From positions 13,612,001-13,676,000 of the forward strand of contig BSYO01000025.1 of assembly GCA_033239525.1 (NCBI GenBank): a stretch of DNA of 64,000 nucleotides, given 5' to 3'. The first letter of the stretch is position 1. The number at the start of each line of letters is the position of its first letter. Positions 1-14,300 of this stretch are shown here, in pieces. The DNA comes from Nepenthes gracilis (taxonomy: Eukaryota > Streptophyta > Magnoliopsida > Caryophyllales > Nepenthaceae). The position numbers and the translations under genes are program-made. The notes beneath the pieces were generated by a model. That model worked only from the letters and a program-made list of their open reading frames with translations, made no database searches and was not told the origin of the DNA.

Positions 1-720
1 TTTCCTTCCTGCATTAACAGTCAGGTAGCCCAGATTCTGCAGAATCATCATCTGTTTTGGCCGCTAATTATGCTTTCTTTTGTTACTTGTTTATTGGTTA
101 ATCTTAGCTGATGTGTGCTACCTGTGTCACCCTAATTTTCTTCCACAACTTTCAGTTAAATTGAAGTCAAAATTGGTTGCAACTCTCCTTAAAATTTCAG
201 CTGCTGCTCATATCAGCAGCTCACAGCTTGCAGCTTGTGAGCTGTTTCCCTCAATTATTTTGGCTAAATATTGGAGCTGCTCTTGTGCTATTAAACAACT
301 ACTCGTGCACCTTTTAAAATAGCTGCTGCAGCTAGCGTGGACTGCTGGCTTCAACTGTTTGCTGAAGTTTGGCTGAGATAAGCAGTTATAAGTTGCTTCT
401 CAATTTTTTTAAAATTTACTAAGTGTTGGTAGGTTACTGCCCGTGACCTTGGAGTGATATTAGCTGAATTACATTGTCCCTTCTTACTGATTTACTGCTG
501 CCACCAACTCTGTCATAGTCCCCAGGCATTGACCAAGGACTTTAGAAATTATCTCATGTTCTCGGGCGTTACTCGGAGTCCTCGATCCTTGTTGCGCTTA
601 GCAACCTCAGCCGTTATATGCATCTCGGCCACTATTAGCATCTTAGATGTTATTTGTACAACAGGCCATTTTGCCCCAATCGGACAAAATGGTACAACCT
701 AACAAAATGCATACCACGCG
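1..720. other. No gene recognised; unassigned intergenic sequence
   Basis: Short open frames exist on the + strand (80-322 and 454-702), but the second lacks an ATG start and neither resembles a known family or has splice-compatible neighbours. A cluster of AGCTGC/CAGCT words at about 200-340 gives local low complexity. Nothing functional can be supported here. Confidence 0.4.
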
Positions 721-722
721 AC

Positions 723-995
723 CTTCCTTAGCCAGTTAACGGCATGTTGATCGGATTATTTTTTCAACTCGACCGGTCAATTTCATACCAGCCATTCCGG
801 TAAATTTTATTCTGGTATTTGTTATTTTGGCAAATGCAAATCTGGAAATCCACTCCGGATTTGCCACTACACCGGTGAACGGTCATCTTGATTTGCAACC
901 CTTCCCAACCGATCAATAGGATGTTGATCGGATTCTTCTCTCAACCTTTCTTAGCCGGTCAATAGGATGTTGACTAGATTCTTCCTTATCCGATC
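723..995. repeat. Short direct repeats of about 45-50 bp, three copies
   Basis: Three related units begin near 723, 901 and 946. Each contains a core close to ATGTTGATCGGATT followed by TTCTCTCAAC-like sequence and preceded by a CCGGTCAAT or CAGTTAAC variant. The second and third are adjacent; the first lies about 180 bp away. They look like sub-repeats of a larger dispersed repeat. Confidence 0.5.
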
Positions 996-1084
996 GGCCA
1001 CAAATTTCGTGTGGGTTCTCTGATAACAAAACCCAGTTTTTGAGTTATGGGCCTTACAGGATTGCCACTAGACTTAATTTCCTT

Positions 1085-1640
1085 GGCCTAAATTGATCAA
1101 TTTGGGCCCCTACTAAATTCATTGGTGGGGTTGATAGGGCCAGATAAGCTCAAGATGGTGTTGGACCCAACACTCACTAATATTTTGCACCTCATCTAAT
1201 TGCCCCTTAAAGAACGTAAAATTTGCACATTCTAGCACAACTGACACTCATCATGATCCATGACCTATAACATGTGTGGTGATAGCTGATTTAAATAGCA
1301 TGTAACCATTGTGCTTTCGGTTTGTGGCATGTAATCATATTATGTAAAATTGACCTTGCATTGACTTTTATGCCTTTAAAAATAACAAACCCCTTATCAC
1401 AAAAGAGGGTTTGGTCTCTAACCCTAAAATCCAGAAGTGTTATCATTTTACATCCTTGAAAACTTAGAAACTTTTGCAGTATTTGATCATTAATTGATCA
1501 TTATAATCTTTGAGCTACTGTAATCGGGACCCTACCACCATTAAGCGAAACAAGAGCTTTATAGGATCATGACTAACTTTTTGAATTATTTTTCAATATT
1601 TAAATTAATAATAATTCCTAACAAATGAATTTGGAAGAGA
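1085..1640. repeat. Diverged dispersed repeat, copy 1 (paired with 2290-2870)
   Basis: This block and the one at about 2290-2870 share the same order of recognisable words: a GGACCCAACACT segment, AATATTTTGCACCT, CATCATGATCCATGACCT, GGCATGTAACCATT, TTGCCTTTAAAA, AAACCCCTTA and CCTAAAATCCA. They are direct copies about 1.2 kb apart and clearly diverged. They could be LTRs or fragments of one repeat family, but terminal TG/CA ends and target duplications could not be fixed. Confidence 0.6.
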
Positions 1641-2289
1641 AACAGAATAAAAGATGAGTTATTATAATGGATAAGCTCCTGACTACTGTTGTGCAAGTTG
1701 GGTGCTATTGGACTAGACCTTAGAGATTGTAATGAGTAATTAGCGACTGAATACTCTAAGAGTTTTTTAGTTTGTAGGGATACATGATGATAATATTTAC
1801 ATATACTAGAGTTAGAGTCTAATTTCTTCTTTTATGATAAAGGGGTTTAATATTTATATAGGTGTGAAAACTAATGTAGGTTCAATTTCTTGTAATGGAG
1901 TTACTAGCCGTGACCTGAAAGTTGGACTAGTTATAGGCTATTTAGGTCAACCGCTACCATGTATATTCTAGGTTGTGAATCCTGATGGATGCCCTTTGGT
2001 GTTGGAATGTGTATATTGTGTGTTCTTTGAAAAACATGACATAGAATATTAACTAAGTATAAAAGTTAGCCGATCGCTTAATCGAGTAATTCGATATCAT
2101 TTAACTTGCCCCTCTAATTTAGCATTGATTACTTCATAGAACAAGGTTTGGCTTTAAAACCTTAACCACACGATAACTTGATAGACCAGACCGAGTTATG
2201 ATATGACAATTGGGCTACACTTATTTAATCTATTTATTGGTTTGCATTATATTAGATTACTATTGGACCTACTATCGTTGGCCTATACT

Positions 2290-2870
2290 AATTAGTTTTG
2301 GGCCCCTAGTACATCCTTGGGTTAGATCAATAGCCTTGGATAAGCTTGAAATAGTGTAGGACCCAACACTAGCCAATATTTTGCACCTTAACCAACTGCC
2401 TCTTAAAGAACACACAATCTGAATATTTAACTCAAATGACACACATCATGATCCATGACCTAGAACATGCATGGTGGTAGTCGATTTGAATGGCATGTAA
2501 CCATTTTAACTTTTGGATTATAGCCTATAGCCACACTATAAGAAATTAACTATGCATTGGCTTTTTTGCCTTTAAAAGTACTAAACCCCTTAACTGCAAA
2601 AGATGATTCGGACTTTAATCCTAAAATCCATATATATTATCATTTTGCATCCCTAAAAACTCAAAAACTATCAGAGTATTTATTCATTAACCGATCATTA
2701 CAACTTCTAAGGTGTAGTCCCGCAACACTCAACCTACATAACAAGATGCTAAGAGCTTATCTTTTAAAACATTTCATCCTTCCCCAAAAATATTCTCTCA
2801 AATCTAGTCCTCCATTCTCTTTATCTTCGCCCTAACTCATTTGTTAGGAATCCTTGTTGACTCAGACACT
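2290..2870. repeat. Diverged dispersed repeat, copy 2
   Basis: Direct copy of the block at 1085-1640, with the same ordered words (CATCATGATCCATGACCT, GGCATGTAACCATT, TTGCCTTTAAAA). The short + frame at 2557-2835 lies inside this repeat and is not considered a gene. Confidence 0.6.
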
Positions 2871-5800
2871 GAAGATAATTTCGAGAGATAATTTCAATCT
2901 CTGAAGCATTTTATGGTGTACATAATCTAAACTATAAGGTTTGAGAATTTATTTGAAATCTCTAAAATCAAAATCTACATCCAAAATATACACTAATAAC
3001 ATATATTCAAATAAGCCTTTTGATTATATAAAGATTGAATGAAAAGGCATAAAAATCAAAATTCTAAAACCATTTCGAAATAGAATGAAATCAGACTTGA
3101 CAATTACAATTCACAAATTAAACAATTAGGTTGATGACGGGGACCCCAATAGAGCATCATCAATGGTTGCAAAGCATTGTCAGTGAGAGACCAGGAATGC
3201 CCTTTACCTAATGTTTGAGATGGTTGAAATTAAGCAACGGTAATGATAAAACTCGAAATGAAACTGAAGGAGTACAAAGAAGAGTCGATTATTCATGGCC
3301 GGAGAAAAACTTACATTTGCTCCCATTTTTCTTTTTCTTTTTAGTTGGATCAACTAAAAAATAAAAATAACAATTGTCTTATTAATGAACAATATTTTTT
3401 TAATTTACTCTTTACATGTGACACGTCTTCGGATTCAAATTATACGGATTAAGAAGCCAAAAATTATTCGATCAGTTTGACGCGGGTTCAATCTCCATAT
3501 ACATTTAATTTGGATCCTGTATAACATAATAAAGTATGGTCAAAGAATTAATGGGACTTACTTCCCGGTATATTTTTTAACGTTTAAATCAGTTATCTTT
3601 CTTTGAAAAAAGAAAAGGGAAGATAAGTGCAAATATTTATAAAAAATAGTTTTTATTTGTGGAGTGTGCTTTTTAGAATTTGTTTTAATGAGAGGGAGAG
3701 TACGTGTGCTTGAAGTAAGAAACTTGCCTTTGGTTAGCTTTTATTTGGCTAAGCGCCGTCCCCTTTTTTTGTTGGAAATAAGTGTTTATATAGAAATTAG
3801 GAGGTGGTTAATTTTTTCTACAAATTTCTTAAAAAACCGTCCAGATAGATGATAAGAAGATATCGTTCAATTTGCGGTTTCTGACTGGTGACTGAGCTAT
3901 TGAGCCAGAAGAAAACCGCTTCGATCGATTAGGGATACTTCTGTCTTCCTCCAAGAAATAAATTATTCGAATAAGACCGATAGGCTTGTTCACCGATTTT
4001 GGACCATATGGGTCGACTAGACCTCTATTCTGTTATAAGTTAAATCCTTTGACGAACTCTTATTATGGATCGTCAGCAGTTATGCTTATCAATATGTATA
4101 AAATATTTTTATTTGTTATATTTTTAATTTTAATATATTTTACATTTACAGAATAAGTTATAATTAAATATAATTAATACAATTATTTATAAATGGAAGT
4201 TGCTTGTTTTTAAGTGATAAAAAAGTTATAAAATTACCTTTTCATTCTTTTAAAAGTATATGTAAAATTAAAATTTGACACAAAATTTATTATAAAAAAT
4301 ATAGAAATTTTAAATCCCAAGTCTTCCCCTTCTTCCTGATTGATTGCTTTCGAAATTTTGTCCATGGCATCCTTGTCAGATTCAACAATGATTTTGTTCA
4401 ATCTCCGGTCACTGAGCCACCCAAAGTACATAGAAAATTATTCTAGTCTCAGCTGCTGTCTTCACATGATGGCACTGGGATTGTCCTCCATGGATCAAAG
4501 AGGATAATTCCCAACCCATTTTTAAGAAAAAAAAATCTAATTTTAAAAATAATTTTAAATTTTAACCCATGAATAGTAGTTTAAAAAAATACACAAATAA
4601 AAAAAAAAAAATAACTGTGATGATTCAGACTTGATCGATGATTGGTGTTTGAATTTGATTACCCGAAAAAATCATAAATTTCAAATTCATTGTCATTTCA
4701 TAATATAAATAATAAAAGCAACCTCTATGATTTGAAATATTTGTTACATCTAAAATTTCATGAGAAAAACATAACTCCAAAACTAGTAATATAAAATATT
4801 GAGTATCTCAACATAAAATAACTGTAGCATAGTCTATGACTCTCCTTCCAAAAACTTTAAAATTGTCTATTCATATCCCACTACTCTGGGAGAAAGAAAC
4901 AGTAAGAGTAAATCAAAAACCTAACAAATAAGTCTGACCTGACTCAATAATAGTGATAATTAAATAATTTAGATAACTCATCTGTTGAAATAAACTTCAA
5001 TAATATATTATATGAAAAGTAATAATCGTCATTATATAATTAATAAAATACTGATTATCAATGAAATTAATAAATAAGGCAGCTCAATAATGATATTAAA
5101 AAATATTTATGCTGTAAACTCTGTGATCTCAATGTCTTAAAGAATATCCATTGGATTTCAACAAATCCCAACAAATGTTATAACGTCTAAAAGTATTTCA
5201 AATACTAAGGTTGTCCATTCGATTTCTAGAAATCCAACTCAGCGCGAAATTATAATAATATAAGATATTACTAAATTTCTGTAGATCTTATACTATTACT
5301 GTGACTTAACTACATGTATTTATACCCCATTAGTTGGCTGAGTAACTTGAGATCACGATATTCCCAAGGCAACCTCACCATTCCTATGGTTCTTTTAGAA
5401 GTTCTGCTCGTAACATATTTATATCATTTATGATATCCTAAATATCATCTTAATATGATGGTCATGATGTTATAAAAATATCACCTCAAAAGCAATTAAA
5501 TGATCTTTACCATCGAATATAGAATAGATACTGAAAAAATATAAATCATACTAAGGTTTCATAAATTTTTATTCATATAAATATATTAGTATTTTTATAC
5601 AATCTTCTTTATTTAACTATAAAAGTGTCAAAAAATATGCTTACACGATTTAAATGTAATATAAATGAAACTATGAAAACGAGGAAAAATGAGGGATAAT
5701 CTTGAGTATCTAGGTACCCTATATAACTACTTCTTATTAAGGCCAAAATTATATTATAACGCTTAATCTCAAATTAGAATATCGATTTTGGGTTTCAAAA

Positions 5801-6769
5801 CATATGGTTTAGCCTTGGTTTTGAATTTGCCCCTTTTAGTTATAATATTTAAACAATAGTTTAATCATTATCCGCACATTGCATAAAATTTTTTTTAAAA
5901 ATTAGATCAAATTATTCAACCATATTATTTTTATTATTTTTAAATCCAAATAACAACTATACATTTAGTCAATCTCAAAGAAAATCGATTGTACCCCTTG
6001 GATTTATGAAATCCCTTCAATTGCTAGCCGGTGTTTGAATGGCCTTGAAATGCTAGGCCTAAAACTCCTATTTTAGATCTACTATAACATATAAGTATAA
6101 ATATGGATCCATATATGCCTATATTACCATCTAATTGATCTAAAATATATATAATAGCAGATAAATTATCACATACTATTAAGAAAAATTAGTTAAAAAC
6201 TACATAAGTCCAACTGACGTTTAAACAGTGCTCGAATGTTGCTGCTTAAAGCAGTGGTGTTTGAACATATCTTTGAACGGTGCTCAAATATCGCCTCTAC
6301 TTTGAATATTATGTGACATAAAATTTATTCTAACCGGTGATAAACTGTTTGCTATCATAGATTTATAATTCCTCATAATTAAAATTTAAAGAATAAAATG
6401 ATTTAAATTACGAAAATATAATAAAACAAAGGTCATAAAATCATTAATCTCAAAAGATATAAGCTCTATTTTTGAAAAATGAGGGTTAAAGATTAACTTA
6501 ATTTCACCTAATTTAATTGAATTATTCATATATGGCACAAAATTTAAATTACAACTCCCCTAAGAACTATAATCTGGAAAAGTTAATTAACACAAATAAT
6601 TTTTCAAAATCCTTATTCAAAGACCAGCACTTAATTTTCCATTAATGAAGATTAGATCTTTGAGGATTATCTCAAGCATCACATAATAATCATTGTAAAA
6701 ATTTTGATTAATTTATATTACCATAACACTAAGCTCACTGGGTTTTGATCCGTTTAATATAATTAAGTC
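2871..6769. other. A+T-rich intergenic stretch without a supported gene
   Basis: Very A+T-rich sequence with many stops in all frames. Frames at 3664-3852 (+) and 4234-4431 (-) are under 70 codons and unrecognised. Parts from about 4620 onward have the texture of degenerate interspersed repeats. No terminal repeats could be fixed. Confidence 0.4.
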
Positions 6770-7704
6770 TGTTGGGCCTTAATATGAAGGCCCATAAAAA
6801 TACGGCCCAGAAGAAGGGCCCAAATAAGAGGCCCGGAGATACTCAGCCATGAGTTAAGAAAATCGGATAGCTGAGTAAGAAGCCCAGGCGACCGAGAGCC
6901 CAAGAAGTCTTCGGAATCTTAAAGCTGTCCGAGAGGTCAAGAAGAGACGCTCGGACTTTTCCCCAGAAGGCCCTCCAAGAGCTGCTTCATCTCACGAGTC
7001 CACAAACTCACGAGGAATATCACAACCGGACGAGGGACATTGTTCATAACCGGAGTGCCGGCTAGGCAACTCGGGACGATTCCCAACAACCTCGCAACTA
7101 TTGCAAGTCGCCGCTGCCTCATAGAAGGACGCGCTGGGGTCAAATCAAGACTGTCATTCAGACCCTACACACGCAGGCTTACCAGCGGTGCTAGCCGCGT
7201 GCCTTACCGCGAACGTCAGCAGCATTAAAGGGAGTCGGTGGACCAGCTTCTCAACCGTCGGATGGACGCCACGTGCCTTCTCCCCAACTGCCTGGCTTCT
7301 CCTATAAATACTTAGCAAGGCCCCTCTCGAAAGAGACCTAGATCTCGACCGGACACCCTCTCCCCAAGGTTAACTCCACAAAGAAGAGTGAAAGGCTCCC
7401 AGTGAGCATAGCTTTCCAAGAGAGAAACACCTGAGGCGGGGAAGAGATTAACCCTCACAATCGATTTATCTTTGTAAAACTTCAACCCAAATAGTAAGAC
7501 TTTTTATTTCCGAGCCGCCGTGGTTTTCCTCTCATTCAAGAGGAGGTTTTTCACGTAAAAAATCCGGTCTCAATCTTCCTCTAACACCCAGCACCTCAAA
7601 CACTTGTGTTGCCCGAAAATCACGCATCCGATTGGACGCCGTGGGTCCAACACCCCTCATCAACGAGCCTGACTCTGAAGGACCCGCGAAACCAGAACGC
7701 AACA
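6770..7704 (+). mobile_element. Solo LTR, target duplication AAGTC
   Basis: The block starts TGTTGGGCC and ends CGCAACA. It is flanked on both sides by AAGTC (6765-6769 and 7705-7709), a perfect 5-bp target duplication. It is much more G+C-rich than its surroundings, and a TATA-like CTATAAATA at about 7302 marks a U3/R boundary in + orientation. There is no internal retrotransposon sequence, so it is most simply a solo LTR left by recombination between two LTRs. The ends resemble those of the reverse solo LTR at 17013-18084, suggesting related families. Short open frames inside it are by-products of base composition. Confidence 0.9.
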
Positions 7705-7709
7705 AAGTC

Positions 7710-8397
7710 AAAAGTCTAAATATTCTCAAGTTCTAAGTCTATCTGACCCAATATTTAATTCATATTAATTAAATTAATCTTTTATAATTAATTTATTTTA
7801 AATAATAACTTATTATCATGAAAAAAATACACATAATTGTATAACACTTTAAACTAGCTGAATGCCTAGGCCAAATGGGGCTGTTTCCTCCATTTTCAAG
7901 TGTCCCAAAAAGAGTGAAACTCTTTAGTAATAATTTCAATATTTTTAATTAATATGATATTTATTAATATAAATATTTTTAATTAATTTATATTTTATAT
8001 AAATTTATTAATATAAATAGATAAATAAGATGCTTTGTAATTTTTAATTTTTTTTAATATAAATTTTTAATAACATCCCCTTTCTTCTCCAAGTGGAAGA
8101 ACCCTTGATTTTATTTAAGAGTTTTCTCATAATCTTAATTTAAAATAATCATCCTAAACACAAGGACAGAGATCAAACAGGAAAAGAGAAAAGGGAAAAA
8201 GGGCATCGGCTCTTCCACACTTTCTGCAAATTCGGAGACATTTCTTCAACTCTTGCCCCCTTTTTCTTACAAACCCTTGTTTATTTCTGCCTTTTCACAC
8301 TCCTCCTTTTCATCTACTGACGGAAATCACATCTCTTCTTTCATCTCTAGCTTCTTCATTCCACTTCGTGTACTGTTGTTGAAATCTGTGACCAATC
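7710..8397 (+). promoter_or_regulatory. Upstream region and 5' UTR of the KH gene
   Basis: A+T-rich sequence up to about 8150 gives way to purine- and pyrimidine-rich sequence typical of a plant 5' leader (about 8160-8397) directly before the ATG at 8398. The transcription start cannot be fixed from sequence alone; no unambiguous TATA box was identified. Confidence 0.4.
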
Positions 8398-11300
8398 ATG
8401 TCTGGACTGTACAATCCGAACTTCTCTCCAGCAAGAGCCGTCTCTCCGCAGATTAGAACTGCTCCTGATGTTGATAGGTTTTCGCCATAGTAGAACCCTA
8501 CTCATTTTTCTGCATGCCGCTAAATTTAATTTGTACCAATGAAAAATTCAAACTTTTTTCCTTCACTTTTATTGAATTTGGTTTCCTTAATTTTTGACTG
8601 AGTGTTGGAATTTTCTTATTTTTTTGTTTTTTTGTTTCTCCGGTGGTTAATTTTAATTTGTGTTGGTCCCCGTGGTGTTTTTGTAGTCAGTACTTGTCAG
8701 AACTGTTGGCAGAGCGTCAGAAGATTGGGCCTTTCATGCAAATTCTTCCGAATTGCGGCCGCCTCTTGAATCAAGGTTTTCTTTCAATCTCTCATTCATT
8801 TTGGATCAAAATTCTAAGTGATTATCTAGATTTCCAACTGAAATTTTGTGGCTATCTTCGTTGTATCCTCACTAGCGTTGCTATTTTGTATGCACATTAA
8901 CTTGTTCTTGAGCTGAAATTCACTTGGCTACTTATGTTAAAGAGAGCATCAAGAGCTAAGAAATTTGAAAGAAAGAGAAAATTTGGAAAAATGTGGTGAT
9001 GTTTTGGTTGCATTTTCTTCTGAGATTTCCTTCTTCCGTCTGTTTTTTAAAGTTAGAATTGGGGCTTTAAAGTTCATTTCCATTGGCAGGGATGAGCGAA
9101 TAATGTGCGCAAGTCTCTCCTAAGAGTGTTACTTGACCAATTGTGGGTCTAAACCATGACATTATGATTATCCTATTTCAAGAATTTGTTGAGATTCTTA
9201 TGGATTGATTACCTAAGATAGTGGCTGATATTTCCAAAGAGTTCACATTGATAGAAGGTTTGGCACCTTCTTGTCGGCTCTGGAAGATAGATTACTACAC
9301 GCCATAATTAGCATTCAAGTATCTAATTCAAAGAAAACTTGTCTAAGAGAATACATCTTGATTCTTGATAGTTTGGACTTCAATATCTTGCTAAATAGAT
9401 ATCTTTATCGAGAAATTATAACTATTAGTTATGTCGATGTTCTGTATCTAGATTTGTGGAGATTGCTATGCACTCTCCTCCAAGGCTGAAATATAAATTT
9501 CCGTACATCTTCCTATCGCATTGCTCCTTGATCATATTGGAGGCAGCGGACAGAGCAATTGAGGCTTTGTCATCCTGCTCATCTTTGGTTTCAACAAGCT
9601 ATTATCCATAGATGCGAATATCAGTTGATAGATATATTAGTAATGGGGTCTCCCGATAAAGATATTTCTCAATATCATGAAAATATCACGATATATTTCT
9701 GTATTAGCTATATATTACATTATATTGGCTGAGATTTAAGATATTGGTCAGTATAGTCTTATTAGTTTCCGATTTTCAAAAATTTTTTCATTTCGATAAA
9801 TCCGACAACAATACGTATGTGTGATACTAATATGGTCTTGACCGATGCAAATATCAATATTTCCATTCATGCCATTATATAAACCATACTCTGCATTTTG
9901 TTACTAGTAGTTTGATGTGGTAGGTATTGATGAACCAGCTCTCGAATCAGGAGTGATCATCTTATCCATATGTTCTCACTTAGGCTAGCTTGAATAAATT
10001 AATGTGTCTCAAGTAGTTTCTCTGATTCAATATTTTCCAAAGCGATAAGGCTCTTGAGTATAACAATCTATCTTTTTTGTAGGGATGTTTTGGTTTTTTT
10101 TTTGTAATTAAATATTTTTTCTTATTATGCAGAGATTTTTAGGGCTTCTAGTATGATGTCCAACCAAGGGTTTGGTGATTTCGATAGACGACAACATAGA
10201 AGCCCAAGTCCGATGGCCTCCACGAATATTATGTCTAATGTTCATGGCTCGGGATTACGGAGTTGGAACGGCCTTCCTCATGAGGTATTTCAGTTAACAC
10301 AAACTGTCTATGTCGGAACAATCGGAAGCTGGGTAGCTGAAATTCTTTATGATATTGTGTTTTTGTCCTTCCTCTTGATAAAATTCCCTACGTGGGTCGG
10401 TTATATGAACTCCTTACAGACAATCTTAGTTTTTTTGTTCTTCCTCTTAGACTCTTGGGCTGTTATCATATGATTGATTTAGAAACTTCAATGGTTTAGT
10501 TGGATTGTTGGCATTTAAATAAATGTTGAGTTCACAACAAAATCTTAAGTCTCACTACGTAGATTTGTTGTATGATTCATCTTTTGTTAGTCCACTTGAT
10601 TAAGTCCAATATATTTTGCAAGTATAAGTAATTTTAAGTTACTTTTATCATATTGCTCAACGTTTTTTTAGGCCCACATTTTCTTCTCATTCTCCCAATT
10701 ATAATTACCTTATTTTTCCTCATATATGCTTCATTTGATGTATGTTTTCAATGTTTCAATTACCTTGTTATCCTTCCACATCTTATCTTTTATAGATAAA
10801 AAGTTACATACTTCTTATCATGGATGAAAATATTGGTATCGGTATCGGTTGTAATCATATCGGTATCAAATATATTAGATAATATGTATCGATATCGGAT
10901 ATATCAAAAGAAAAAATTACTATGAATTGTAAACTGTTAGGACTATATTGGTGTATATATCAGCCTAATATCGGGTATATCAGCAAATTTATCGCAATAT
11001 ATTGTCAATTTAGCAACTGTCACAATATTGTCGTTGTATCGGTGTTAGTAATGCCAATACCGTTCCATATCAGTAGATATTTACATATATACAATTCTTA
11101 TCTTACCTTTCCTCGTCAGGTTTGATCTGATGTTCCTTTATATTTTCCTCTGAGGACATGCGACTGAATTATTTGCATTCATCTACTTGTTGAAAAATCC
11201 CCTTTATCATTATTGTGGGCTTCATGTCTTGCATTTTGAATGGGAAATGAAACAAAACTACATTCTCTTTATCATCCTCGTTGAATCTTGATAAATTTTG

Positions 11301-14300
11301 ACCAGCAAAAGTCTCTGAGCTCTCATGAGCAATTAATCCGTACATGATGTTTTGGGGCTTTGGAGAGCGATGAGGATTGTACTGCTAGGTTTTATGCTAT
11401 AAAATATGGACACCGACTTGAAACATTGACACGATAGCGATGTGTCAACACGTTATTTTTCTAGAAAAGAGGACATGGTATGTTGTTTTTCTATAAAAGG
11501 GGACATGATATGTTAGGAATACATTAACAAAAATTATAGTTTATTATTTTATTAACTGATGAATTATACTATTTTATACTAAATTAATAATAAAATGCAC
11601 ATTTATTGTTTCTTCACCAAAAAAAAAAAAATATTATAGGAAAGCATGCAATTGAACAAATATAATGAGTTATGGTATAATATTTTTAATAAGCTATTAT
11701 AATAGAATAGTAATAATGATATTACTTAATAAACTTAGGTAAAAGTTAATGTAAAAAACTTTTACATTTTAATCAACATTTACATTTTTATTAATAATTT
11801 TATAATTTGTAATTGTCAAAGGATATAAAATTTAAGTAAAAATTTTGAATATAAGCACATTCAAAACGTATTTAAACGTGTCCCAAATATATCTAAAATG
11901 TGTCCGAATGTGTCAGATCATGTAACAATTAAAAAAAAAATTAGAAAAATATTGGGACAGGTTGGAAGATTGTCAGTGTCTGTTACGTGTTGGACGCTAA
12001 TATTTTAGCCCCAGGAGAGTTTTGGTATTTCGTAGGTGTTATATAACAGATGAATTGTGCTATTGTAGGTGGAAATGACGATCCAAGTTAAGCTTTCTTT
12101 GATCTGGCTGGATATTTTGAGCCTTGTGCTGCTGGAATCAGATCACCTTGTTGATTGTCTGCCTGCCTTTTTAGCAAAATCTACAGAATTCCGAGCCCAG
12201 TTTGGATCTTCCCATTTTTATCCCCACTTATACTTTCAATGATTAGTATTCATCATCGCAATGACATTAAGTATTATGGCAACACATTAAAATGTGTTGG
12301 ACCCATCTTATTATCATAGACTTTTAAGTTGCCGTGATAAAATCTTCACCGTTAGGAATATACGAACAACTCCTGGAATTCAACAAAATTTTCTCGGTCT
12401 CTGTTTGCACTATGTTTTTCTTTTTCATTTCTTTTTCATTTGTTTTTGGTGACATTCTCCATTTCTTTATTGCTGTGTTTTTTACCATTTCTTAAGTTTT
12501 TGTTGCTCAGCTCCTTAACATGTTTTTAAGTGTTCGTTCCATAATCAAGTTCTATCTAAGTTTTTTAAACTCACATTGCAAGCAGAGATTAAGTCGACCA
12601 CCTGGAATGTCTATGGACTGGCAAGGTGCCCCAGCAAGCCCTAGTTCTTCCAATGTGAAGAGGATAATGCGATTGGACATTCCAGTAGATACTTATCCTA
12701 ATGTAAGATGCTTATCTAAAATATGAAATTTGGTGACCTGATTTCTTTTATGTAGCATGGATGAAAATATCTGTCGACATGTATTTATAGATATTTCTTG
12801 ACACTAGAAAAATATCTCACTATGTTGCTATATTGGTGACTTATTGTGATATATTAGCTATATGTATTGGGCAAACTTTTTTGTTTCTTTGCTTTGCTAT
12901 TAAAAGTTTAAACTCATATGTTTTAAATATATCAAAATTTTATTAGAAGTCTAAATTTATATGTTTTGTGGATATACAAAGGATGTATAAATCAAAATTT
13001 TTGAGTATTTTTAATGACCTAGAAAAATATCAAAATTAATTTTAATAATATTGACTAAACCAGTAAAATAGGTAAATAAATGACTGAAGATGACCGAAGA
13101 TGACCAAATTATCGTATATAATTGCATTAGATGTGGCTAATATCGATATGAATTGCCCACGGCCAATATTAATACCGATATTTTCATCTATGATGTTATA
13201 TGCATAGGGAAAAGTGTGCTCATGGTCTAATTGATTCTCTCTTTGTGAATTTCAGTTCAATTTTGTCGGACGACTTCTTGGGCCCAGGGGTAACTCTCTA
13301 AAAAGGGTTGAAGCTTCTACTGGTTGCCGTGTCTACATCCGGGGAAAAGGTTCTATAAAGGATCCTGATAAGGTATCACATATTCGATTGAAGTCCATCA
13401 TGATCATCAAATATATATATATATCAATTTCAGGCCTTCGATACTAATATTTTACGGAAAAAAATGACATAATCACAATATGTTGCTTATCAACCGTATA
13501 TTGTGATATATCAACCAATATTTACTAACAGGTTCCGATTTACAAATGTATGGCCCAATACGGCTACAACCGGTACTGATATTTTTATTGTGGGTTTTGC
13601 ATATGCGGAGATAGATTGCTGATTGGTGCATATTCGAAAACACAAGTCATTTTTGATGAGTTTATCTATTTGGCTTTCTTGGAATTTATGTGCTTTGCCT
13701 TAATTTTTAACAAATAGGAAGAAAAGCTAAGAGGAGGACCAGGCTATGAGCATCTCAATGAACCGCTTCATATCTTAGTTGAGGCTGAATTACCACACAA
13801 TATCGTTGACATAAAGCTGCGACAGGCAATGGAGATTTTAGAAGAAATGCTAAAACCTGTGGTATCTTTTTCCATTCCTCCTACTATATCACAATATTTG
13901 ATGTGAAACTCCATTACTAGATCTCTTTGATTCCTTCTAGGGCTAAAGCATTGATTTGTTGCGGGATGTGAGTGCGGTACCAAACCAAGGAAGACTTTGA
14001 ATTATTAGATATGACTTCCAATAATAGTAGTTAAGGTTGGGCAATGATATGATGGGAATAAACTTCATCGTCGAGAGGGAATTAGCCTAAATTGTTGACT
14101 TAGGCCCTTAAATGACCGCTTATTGATAAATCAAGTGGGGATGTAGAGACAGCTATATTGAAGGATGAGAAAAAAACCTAAAAGGGATCTTATCCAACTT
14201 GAATAGACCAAGTTTTGCCTGCTTTGATAAGGTTCCAATTTGTGTAAAGCCCAAAATTCCTAATTGGGTTTGGGTATACTATGCTGCAACCCAAACCCAA

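Noticed and set aside
10153..10473. 106-codon frame starting [10 protein letters not shown]
   Set aside because: Its first part is exon 3 of the KH gene; the rest is intron read-through after the donor at 10285.
11403..11990. Possible second inverted-repeat element in KH intron 3
   Set aside because: The GACACGATAGCGATGTGTC-like start and TGTCTGTTACGTGTTGG-like end are only weakly complementary; ends could not be fixed.
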